DNA of 52,956 nucleotides, taken from contig JAFTQJ010000024.1 of the NCBI GenBank assembly GCA_017462785.1, forward strand, positions 1 to 52,956. Direction: 5' to 3'. Positions 25,077-32,712 of the stretch are shown one piece after another. The DNA comes from Oscillospiraceae bacterium. Lineage in GTDB: Bacteria > Bacillota > Clostridia > Oscillospirales > Ruminococcaceae. The position numbers and the translations under genes are program-made. Below the pieces are notes generated by a model, which was not told the origin of the DNA, did not search any database, and saw only the letters and a list, made by a program, of their open reading frames with translations. How positions within the stretch are numbered: position 1 is the first letter of the stretch; each line of letters opens with the position of its first letter.

Positions 25077-25166
25077 GTATGTAAACATGTCTGTTTGCGT
25101 ACAAATTTCAAGCATAATGTCGAAATCCGGTATGCATTGCAGGACACAATTATTGGAGGTAAAGAA

Positions 25167-28100
25167 ATGTTACTACAGGAGATTTTGTTCCCTTCAAAGG
25201 AAATCTGTCTGGAGAAGGAGTTGTATTTCCGTTATTCCAAAGATCATTGTTTGCAGCACAGTGATATTGCACAGTATCAGGCTGAAATAAAGGCAAAAAA
25301 AGAAGAGGCTGAGCGTATTGCTCTTGAGAAGGAGCGTCTTGCACTTCTGGAGGAACAGCGTCTTGCCCGTATGGAGCAGCTGCGTATTGCCCGTGAAGAA
25401 GCGATGAAGATCGCCATTGAATCCGGTATCACCTTTGATCCCTCCGCTTTTGAGTTCAAGGAAGAGCTGGAAGAAGAGCTGCTCGAAGAACCGGAAGAGA
25501 ACGCTGCATCTGCTGAGGATGCAGAAAATGAGAATGCAGAGGATGAGAATGCAGAAGCTCCTGAGGAAACCGAGGATGCGGAGCCGGAAGAAATTCCTGA
25601 GCCGGAAACCGGTATTATCTTCAAAAAGAAGAATGCACTGCTCAAGTTTGATACATACTTCAATGCATTTTCCATCGCAAAGTGGAGAAAGTACACCAAC
25701 CTTTCCAACCTCGGCATCAAGCTGGTGCTTCAGGGTACTTTCAAGATCAATGTCAAGCATGTCAGCCGTATGGCTGGTGAGCAGACAGTGACAATGCTGC
25801 GTACCTACATGGTAGAAGAACCAGAAAAGAAGCGTCGTGCATTTGAGATCCCGATGGAGGATTTCAAGGATGGTCTGCTCTACATCGAGATCATCGCTTT
25901 GGAGGAACACAGTGTATTCTACAACGGTTTCTACTACACAGAGGTAGCAGATCAGATCGACGATCTGAATCCGGTCAAGTTTGCAATTGACATCTGCACA
26001 TTCCGCCGTGAGGAATATGTAACTGCTAATATCCATAAGCTGCTGAAGATGATCATCCGTAATCCGGAAAGCCCGCTGCACGGCAGACTCGATGTTTATG
26101 TATCTGACAACGGCCGCACACTGGATTATGAAGCCCTGAATTCTGAGCATGTACATGTTTTCCCGAATAAGAACCTCGGCGGTGCCGGCGGTTTCGGCAG
26201 AAGCATGTATGAGATCATGCTCCAGAAAACAAAGAAGGGTTACACACACATCATCATGATGGATGATGACATCCGTCTGGACCCGCATGTACTGGAAAGA
26301 AACTACGCTTTCCTGCGTCTGCTCAAATCCGATTACAGTGATGCCTTTATTGGCGGTGCAATGCTCCGTCTGGATATGGAATGGATGCAGAGCGAATCCG
26401 GCGACCTTTGGAACGTGGTTTCCTGCAAGCCCGTCAAGTATAAGTACGATCTCCGCCGTATTATGTGGATCCTGAAGAATGAAAAGGAAGATACAGTAAA
26501 CCATTTCGGATGGTGGTACTGCTGTATGCCGATTGCTGTTGTTCAGCCGGACAACCTTCCTCTCCCGATCTTCATCAAGCGTGATGACATTGAATACGGT
26601 CTGAGAAACGGCAGACACTTCATCAACATCAACGGTCTTTGTGTATGGCACGAGGCATTTGAGGGTAAGCGTGTACCGTATCTGGACTACTACTACTACC
26701 GTAACCAGAGCATCATGAATGCAAGACATCGTCCGCATTTTGGTTCTGAACAGATGCTCAACTACTTTGATACCACATTCAAGAAGAAGATTCAGGAGGA
26801 TATTGAGCTGTACCGCTATAAGGAAGCTCACCTGAAGCTGCAGGGTATTGATGACTTCCTCAAGGGTATTGACTGGCTCAAGGCTCAGGACGGTGAGCTG
26901 CTGAATACCATCACCATGCGTCGCCGTACCTATCAGAAAAAGCCTGTTGAGCAGCTCAACTGCACTTTCACACATGGTATCTATGAAAACACTCTGAAAT
27001 TCAAGGAAACCAAGGATCAGGAGAAGAAGCGTATTGCTTCCCACAACGGCTGGGACAAGCCGGCAACCAAGGATCTTGTCATTGCTCCGCTGAATTTCCC
27101 GCATCCCGGTATGATCTGCGGTGCCAAGAGAGTCCTCTACTACGATGAAGCATCCAATACCGGCTACTATGTTACCAGAAGCGAGAACGAGCGTGATGAC
27201 GTTCTCAAGCACTTCAACATGACTCGTCAGAATATTATTGATACTTACGATCAGGTTCGTGAGGAGTATGATGACCGTTATGAAGAGCTGCTCTGCCGTG
27301 AGTTCTGGGAGAAATACCTCTTTACTCCTGTTGAAGAAGCACAGCCCATTCCGCTGGAGTGGTGGGAAAAGACTGCACACTTCACACCTGCCCGTGTTGA
27401 GAAGGGTAAGGAAAAGCTCGCTGAAATTGAAGCTGAGCTGAAGCGTCAGAAGAAGCTCAAGGTAGCCATCAAGTCCAATCGTGTGGTATTCTATCTGACG
27501 AACCGCCGTGGCGTAACATGCAACCTCAAGTACATTCTCCTTGAACTGAGAAAGCAGGTCGGCAGCAAGCTGGATATCATCTGGGCTTCTGATTATCCTG
27601 AAACCTGCGATTCCATCCGCAAGATGGGTATCCCCGTTGTAAAAGCTGGTTCTGAGGAGCATCTGGCATATCATATGTCCGCAAAGGTTCTGATCACCAA
27701 TGATAATCAGCCTGCACATTTCGGCAAGCGTAAGGGACAGATCTACATCAATACATGGCACGCAGCTATGAATTACAAGACCATCGGACCGGATTATCTG
27801 GCTCCCCGTACTCCGGAGGAAATGCAGGTTTACATGCTGGAGAATCCGCAGCCTGATTATTACCTGTCCGGCAGCCAGTTCTTTACAGATGACACTTCCA
27901 AGTCTTTCTATTATGACAAGAAGGTCTTTGTTCCCACCGGTATGGCAAGAAATGATATTTTCTTCACTGATTACAGTGAGGTAGTCAAGAAGGTCCGCAA
28001 GGAATGCGGTGTACCGGACGGCAAGAAGATCGCACTGTATGCTCCGACATTCCGCCGTGGATTTAAGATCGGTGACATGCTGTTCGACTTCCGCCGCTTC

Positions 28101-28544
28101 AAGGCTGCACTGTCCAAGCGATTCGGCGGTGAGTGGGTAGTTCTTTACCGTGGTCACTACTTTGTAAAGAACAATCCTAAGACTGATTCCATTGATGTTT
28201 CCCGCTATGAGGATATGCAGGAGCTGATGTGTGCAGCAGATATTCTCGTTTCCGACTATTCTTCCTGTCTGTGGGACTTCACCTTTACAGGCAGACCGGC
28301 AATCGTATTTGCAAATGACCTCGACGAATATCTCTATGACGACAGAGGCTTTGCACTGCCGCTGCACAAGTGGCCGTATCCCATCACAAGAAACACCAAG
28401 CAGCTCGTTGACTGCATTCTGAACTTTGATGAGAAGGAATACAACGAAAAGGTTAAGCTGCATCATGAGCGTGAGGGTGCGTTTGAAAAGGGCACATCCG
28501 CAAAGGCTGCAGTTGAGATCATCCGCAGAGAATGCGGCGTTTGA
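25167..28544 (+). CDS. GlfT2-like glycosyltransferase fused to CDP-polyol phosphotransferase (TagF/TagB-like)
   Basis: 1125 residues with two catalytic parts. Residues 1-30 and 155-760 form a GlfT2-type enzyme: FDTYFNAFSIAKWRKYT (161-177), VDNGRT-like VSDNGRTLDYE, MMDDDIRLDP, GGAMLRLDMEWMQ, WWYCCMP, KRDDIEYGLR and VWHEAFEGKR. Inserted into its N-terminal beta domain (about 35-155) is a charged helix rich in K, E, R and A, followed by a very acidic E/P tract. Residues ~765-1125 are a CDP-glycerol glycerophosphotransferase-like domain with RRGVTCNLKYIL, TWHAAMNYKTIG (catalytic His near 865) and SDYSSCLWDFTFTGRP (near 1028). It could thus add both Galf and a polyol phosphate to one chain. The start at 25167 has GGAGG 7 bases upstream. 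Confidence 0.87.
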   Translation: MLLQEILFPSKEICLEKELYFRYSKDHCLQHSDIAQYQAEIKAKKEEAERIALEKERLALLEEQRLARMEQLRIAREEAMKIAIESGITFDPSAFEFKEELEEELLEEPEENAASAEDAENENAEDENAEAPEETEDAEPEEIPEPETGIIFKKKNALLKFDTYFNAFSIAKWRKYTNLSNLGIKLVLQGTFKINVKHVSRMAGEQTVTMLRTYMVEEPEKKRRAFEIPMEDFKDGLLYIEIIALEEHSVFYNGFYYTEVADQIDDLNPVKFAIDICTFRREEYVTANIHKLLKMIIRNPESPLHGRLDVYVSDNGRTLDYEALNSEHVHVFPNKNLGGAGGFGRSMYEIMLQKTKKGYTHIIMMDDDIRLDPHVLERNYAFLRLLKSDYSDAFIGGAMLRLDMEWMQSESGDLWNVVSCKPVKYKYDLRRIMWILKNEKEDTVNHFGWWYCCMPIAVVQPDNLPLPIFIKRDDIEYGLRNGRHFININGLCVWHEAFEGKRVPYLDYYYYRNQSIMNARHRPHFGSEQMLNYFDTTFKKKIQEDIELYRYKEAHLKLQGIDDFLKGIDWLKAQDGELLNTITMRRRTYQKKPVEQLNCTFTHGIYENTLKFKETKDQEKKRIASHNGWDKPATKDLVIAPLNFPHPGMICGAKRVLYYDEASNTGYYVTRSENERDDVLKHFNMTRQNIIDTYDQVREEYDDRYEELLCREFWEKYLFTPVEEAQPIPLEWWEKTAHFTPARVEKGKEKLAEIEAELKRQKKLKVAIKSNRVVFYLTNRRGVTCNLKYILLELRKQVGSKLDIIWASDYPETCDSIRKMGIPVVKAGSEEHLAYHMSAKVLITNDNQPAHFGKRKGQIYINTWHAAMNYKTIGPDYLAPRTPEEMQVYMLENPQPDYYLSGSQFFTDDTSKSFYYDKKVFVPTGMARNDIFFTDYSEVVKKVRKECGVPDGKKIALYAPTFRRGFKIGDMLFDFRRFKAALSKRFGGEWVVLYRGHYFVKNNPKTDSIDVSRYEDMQELMCAADILVSDYSSCLWDFTFTGRPAIVFANDLDEYLYDDRGFALPLHKWPYPITRNTKQLVDCILNFDEKEYNEKVKLHHEREGAFEKGTSAKAAVEIIRRECGV

Positions 28545-28557
28545 TCGTAACAATTCT

Positions 28558-28592
28558 AAACAGCTCCCCTTGATTGGGGGGCTGTTTTTTTG
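28558..28592 (+). terminator. Intrinsic terminator after the GlfT2-TagF gene
   Basis: AAACAGCTCCCC/GGGGGGCTGTTT stem, then a T-run. Confidence 0.9.
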
Positions 28593-28599
28593 GATACAA

Positions 28600-28632
28600 A
28601 AGAATCCCCCGAACTGGACGTTCGGGGGATCG
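28600..28632 (-). terminator. Intrinsic terminator of the seven-gene glycan operon
   Basis: ATCCCCCGAAC/GTTCGGGGGAT 11 bp stem with a 5 base loop; minus strand continues TTCTTTTG. Back-to-back with the plus-strand terminator. Confidence 0.85.
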
Positions 28633-28635
28633 ACT

Positions 28636-31542
28636 TTATCTCAGTACAACCTTTGCAAGAGCTTCCAGCAGCTTTTTCTGTGCTGCCATTTCATTCTGCA
28701 TGGTTTCAATCTGTTCATTCAGCTGGGTGATCTGTTCTGCCTGCTCGGTATTGGTCTGAGCCTGTGCAGAGAGCTGTTCGGTCAGCTGGGTGATCCGGTC
28801 AGCCTGTGCAGTGCTGGTCTGTGTCAGAGCTTCAAGATCAGCATCGGTGGAAAGACGGAGCCACGGACCCCATTTGTTTTCCTTCTTACCATGGAAATAA
28901 CGCCGATATACAGGAACATTGGGGAGATTGGGTTCAAGAATTTGAATCATTGCCGTGTTCCCTTCAACAATGGCAGCAATCTGCTTGACGGTCAGACGGA
29001 AGCCAACATTCTGGGTAAAGGATTCCGGAAGGTTGGTGATACTCGCCTTCTCTTTACCGGAACGGCAACGGTATGCACCTGGTTCATGGTAGTCGTTGAT
29101 GTCAGCATTCTCCTGAATCGTGTTAGTATAGGGCACATACAGCGACTCCAGCTTATAGTAATCTGCAAAACGCACATCATTTCTTGACAGCAATGCAACA
29201 CGTTTTTCCAGAGTTTCCAGCTCAGTTTTCTCCTTCAGCTCATTCAGCATCTGAACTTCATTCTCACATTTGCTGGTGATAATGTTTACAGCCTCCAATG
29301 CATAATCATAGAAGCTCGGCTCAAAATGGAGGATATGCTTTCCCCATTTGTTGCGTTCATCTGCAATATAATGCTCGGGGAACGGGATCACATGTGCTTT
29401 GGGAAGAGCTTTTTTCAAAGTATCGAAAGCCACTCGGATGCATCTGCGGCAGTCTTCAACCATCCAGCCAGCTGTAAACGGAATAATCTCATGATTGAAT
29501 CCATAATACTCCGCAGCCGGGACGCATTCCAGAAGTATGATCTTTTCTTCATCATACAATTCCAGTGCCTTCTTCGCAAAGGAAAGCATTGCTTCCTGAA
29601 TTTCGTCATCCGTATATGACTGTGCTTTGCGTCTTGATGCAATTTTATACACGCCATCCTTGGAAAGACTTTCCATCAGAGGTGTACTGGGTACACGGCA
29701 GCTTGCAACACAGCCGTCAGGATCACTCATAATGGGCAGACGGATGTCGCCGACATCAATCATAAAGTAATCGGCCCGGTTCTCAGCAAGATAATTCCAG
29801 TAGGTTTTTGTCAGATCCAAAAAGATGTTGCGTTTAAGGAAATTCTTTTCAGGGAGAGCATATACCTTCTCCTCCAGCAGTTCTCTATCACAGGAAACGG
29901 CAGGACTGCCCATTGCAAGAGGATTGATGAACCCTTCGTAGCAGTTGATCTGATAACCGCCATCGTCCTCGTGTACACCAAAAATATCTCTGATAACGCA
30001 AGGACCGAACAGGCTAAGACTCACCTTTTCAGGCTCTTCTTTTTCCGGCTCCTGAAGCATCGTCTGCACTTTCTCTTCCAGCATAAGAATATCCTGATCT
30101 GTGGCAAGCCGCTGCCACTCGCCCCATCTATTTGCTCTTGTACCGTGATAATAACGGCGGTACACCGGTACATCCGGAAGATTCGGTTCAAGAATCTGAA
30201 TCAACGGAGTAGCACCCTGCGGTGCGGCAGCAATCTGCTTTACAGTTAACCGAAAGCCTACATTCACAGTAAAACTTTCCGGTAAATTTTTGATTGTGGA
30301 CTTGGTTGCACCATCTACACAACGATAAACCTTCGGAAGAATATAAGAATTCAAATCCTCGTTTCTAAGAATTGTGTTTTTTCTGCCAAGATCAGCAGGT
30401 ACAAACAAGCTGTCAACTGCAAGTTTATTGACCACATCCAAGCGATTCAGTCCCAACATTCTATTGAAAACAATGTACGACTGATTACGGCACTGCACAG
30501 ATCTCGCCATCTTTTCATAATCTGAAACTTTCTCCGCATACTTCCACCAGATTCCGAAGTAAGCATTCAGCTCCGGAAGCCAGTCATTGTAACGATTGGA
30601 TGCTGCTCTGATTTCCGTATCATCAAAGTTCCATTCCCACGGCTTATTGTTTTTCGGAATTAATCCGCAATAATGGATAATGATTGGCTGATACGGATAA
30701 TACTCATAAGGGATTTCTTCATCATAGTGAAATCTTTTACGCTCGTTAAAGTAATCCGGCAAGCTGAAATCAATTCTGTAATTATAATAACCATTTTTTA
30801 ACAGTTTTGTTTTTGTCAAGAAAGCCATATTCAGAAGACCCTGATCATTCAGAATATTATTGTTTCCCGTTACAGTTTCGACCACATTTTTGTAAAATTC
30901 CACATCAATGTTTTCTGCTCTGAATTTTTCGAGATTGATCAGAATCACACCAGCATTGAAGTAACCACCAGCTCTGGCTGTTTCAGGGTTCATTGTATCT
31001 ATGATTTCAAAATCAGTCAATGCTCCCTCTTCATTTCTAATGTCATATCTGCATTTGCTTGCAATCAAAAAATGATCCTCAAAATCCATTGTATAATATG
31101 GAAGGAGATCTCCATCAACAATAATATCAATGTCAAGATACAGAATACGATCAAGTGTCTCAGGTAAAATTTGATGAGCACACAATCTGTACATTGTTTC
31201 AATTGTCCAAAGCTGACCACCAAACGGCAAATCGTCATACAACGCAGCATCTACTTTTAGATAATAAACTTTCTGACCATACATATCAGCCACTTCATTG
31301 CCATATGCTTCATCGGTTTCATCAAGTTTATCGTGCAAAACATAAAAATTGACTTTGCAGTCCGGATGATTCTCATACACAGAAACCATCAGTACTCTCA
31401 GGTACTTCAGGTAATTCCGGTCAGTAGAAACCAGAATATTTAATGTGTCGTCCTTTACCGCAACGACTTCTGTCTTAGGCATATTTGTCTTGGGCGTATT
31501 CGTCTTAGATACATTTCTTCTTTTGGATGATCTCCTGCTCAC
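28636..31542 (-). CDS. GT8 glycosyltransferase with two pyocin-knob-like repeats, DUF6270-like domain and coiled coil
   Basis: 968 residues. After a basic Thr/Lys tail (1-25) comes a GT8 domain at ~33-330: ILVSTDRNYLKYLRVLMVS, DXD LYLDIDIIVDGDLL (D137 and D139), FNAGVILINL and a C-terminal HYCG. A first pyocin-knob-like module at ~395-480 includes NVGFRLTVKQIA and WGEWQRLATDQD. A domain at ~507-790 begins LFGPCVIRDIF and resembles DUF6270. A second knob-like module at ~820-902 is nearly a copy of the first (NVGFRLTVKQIA; WGPWLRLSTDAD). A heptad coiled coil closes at ~903-968. Knob modules are known from phage tail fibres, so the fusion is unusual. It is the last gene of the operon; its ATG overlaps the upstream TGA (ATGA). 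Confidence 0.82.
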   Translation of the reverse strand: MSRRSSKRRNVSKTNTPKTNMPKTEVVAVKDDTLNILVSTDRNYLKYLRVLMVSVYENHPDCKVNFYVLHDKLDETDEAYGNEVADMYGQKVYYLKVDAALYDDLPFGGQLWTIETMYRLCAHQILPETLDRILYLDIDIIVDGDLLPYYTMDFEDHFLIASKCRYDIRNEEGALTDFEIIDTMNPETARAGGYFNAGVILINLEKFRAENIDVEFYKNVVETVTGNNNILNDQGLLNMAFLTKTKLLKNGYYNYRIDFSLPDYFNERKRFHYDEEIPYEYYPYQPIIIHYCGLIPKNNKPWEWNFDDTEIRAASNRYNDWLPELNAYFGIWWKYAEKVSDYEKMARSVQCRNQSYIVFNRMLGLNRLDVVNKLAVDSLFVPADLGRKNTILRNEDLNSYILPKVYRCVDGATKSTIKNLPESFTVNVGFRLTVKQIAAAPQGATPLIQILEPNLPDVPVYRRYYHGTRANRWGEWQRLATDQDILMLEEKVQTMLQEPEKEEPEKVSLSLFGPCVIRDIFGVHEDDGGYQINCYEGFINPLAMGSPAVSCDRELLEEKVYALPEKNFLKRNIFLDLTKTYWNYLAENRADYFMIDVGDIRLPIMSDPDGCVASCRVPSTPLMESLSKDGVYKIASRRKAQSYTDDEIQEAMLSFAKKALELYDEEKIILLECVPAAEYYGFNHEIIPFTAGWMVEDCRRCIRVAFDTLKKALPKAHVIPFPEHYIADERNKWGKHILHFEPSFYDYALEAVNIITSKCENEVQMLNELKEKTELETLEKRVALLSRNDVRFADYYKLESLYVPYTNTIQENADINDYHEPGAYRCRSGKEKASITNLPESFTQNVGFRLTVKQIAAIVEGNTAMIQILEPNLPNVPVYRRYFHGKKENKWGPWLRLSTDADLEALTQTSTAQADRITQLTEQLSAQAQTNTEQAEQITQLNEQIETMQNEMAAQKKLLEALAKVVLR

Positions 31543-32687
31543 TTCGCAATTGCCTCCCTCAGCTGTGTACTGCTTGTTCCCTTTGTATACGGGAAGTACA
31601 CGATTTGAACTCCCTTATCTGCAAAATATTCCTCATAGGAATTGAAACGTTCTGTCCCCTTGTAGTCTGAACCAACAAACAGGAAATCATACTTGATGAT
31701 GTCCTTTTTGTACACATCCACATCCTCCTTGCAGGAGGTGATTACCTGATCCACATAGCTGATGCTCTCCACGATCGCCTTGCGTTCCTCAAACGGAATG
31801 TAAGTGGTCTTGCCCTTGTGGGATGCATCCGCATGCACACCAACAACAAGATAGTCGCAGTACTGCTTTGCTCTCTTGAGCAGATTCAGATGCCCGATAT
31901 GGAACAGGTCAAATGTACCGCTGAGATAACCAACCTTGAGCTGGGGCTTTGTGGGGGTGTCAAGTCTGCCGCTTTTCTGCTTGTATTCGATGCTGCTCAG
32001 ACCGAATGCCTGCACGTCCTCACGGCTGCGGCGGATCACATCCGCATAAACCTCGTCATAGGACGGAATGTAGAGCAGCTCACGGCTCTCTGCACGGCGG
32101 ATGAACTCTGCTGCAAACGCCCGTACTGCGGAAAGATCCGTCTGTGCTGCACCGTCAAAGCGTGTGCCCTTGATATTGCCGGGGGATGCGTTCAGAATGC
32201 GGTTTTCACTGCCGTGGTAAGCAAGCTCTGTATTCAGTGCATCAATACAGCTGCATACCGCCGCCTTGGAAGCACTGTAAACGGAGAACAGCGGAGAATT
32301 GACGATGCCGACAATGCTGCCCATAACTCCGCAGTAAAATGCTTCCCTGCCCATGAGCTTGTGGTAGAAGCGGTGGAGAATGCGGATCACTGCTTCTGCG
32401 TTGACACGCAGATTGTTCATGATCTCTGCCTCCTTCAGCTCCTCAAAAAATGCCAGTCTGCCGAAGCCCGCTGTGATGTAGAGAGCATCCGCATCCTGAT
32501 GGGCATCAAAAATGGAAAAATCTCTGCTGCGAAGATCGAACTGTTCAAAAGTAACCTTCTCTGTTTCAGGCAGATTGGAACCGTCACGGTCAATCACGCA
32601 GACCTGCTCGTAATTCTGAGCAAGCAGTTCGTGCACGACTGCAAGACCAATGCCGTTTCCTCCGCCGACAACCAATGCTTTTTTCAT
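31539..32687 (-). CDS. SDR oxidoreductase fused to TagD-like cytidylyltransferase
   Basis: 382 residues. The N-terminal short-chain dehydrogenase (1-~240) has VVGGGNGIGLAV (TGxxxGIG-type loop) and YSASKAA with the catalytic Tyr and Lys. The C-terminal domain from ~255 is a glycerol-3-phosphate cytidylyltransferase type: GYLSGTFDLFHIGHLNLLKRAK with HIGH, VGVHAD, VGSDYKGT and YTKGTSSTQLR. Together they could reduce a ketose/aldose phosphate or dihydroxyacetone phosphate and activate the product as a CDP-polyol, the donor needed by the TagF-like domain at 25167-28544. Substrate unknown. The true start is 32687 (GGGGAGGAA upstream); the frame opens 30 codons earlier in the preceding gene. Overlaps the next gene by ATGA. 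Confidence 0.83.
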   Translation of the reverse strand: MKKALVVGGGNGIGLAVVHELLAQNYEQVCVIDRDGSNLPETEKVTFEQFDLRSRDFSIFDAHQDADALYITAGFGRLAFFEELKEAEIMNNLRVNAEAVIRILHRFYHKLMGREAFYCGVMGSIVGIVNSPLFSVYSASKAAVCSCIDALNTELAYHGSENRILNASPGNIKGTRFDGAAQTDLSAVRAFAAEFIRRAESRELLYIPSYDEVYADVIRRSREDVQAFGLSSIEYKQKSGRLDTPTKPQLKVGYLSGTFDLFHIGHLNLLKRAKQYCDYLVVGVHADASHKGKTTYIPFEERKAIVESISYVDQVITSCKEDVDVYKKDIIKYDFLFVGSDYKGTERFNSYEEYFADKGVQIVYFPYTKGTSSTQLREAIAK

Positions 32688-32712
32688 AGTATTCCTCCCC
32701 TTTTCCTCGGAA

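Noticed and set aside
25194-28553. 1119-codon minus-strand open frame
   Set aside because: Antisense shadow of the GlfT2-TagF gene: no domain signatures, Leu/Ile/His/Cys-rich composition, and opposite to a gene with clear motifs.
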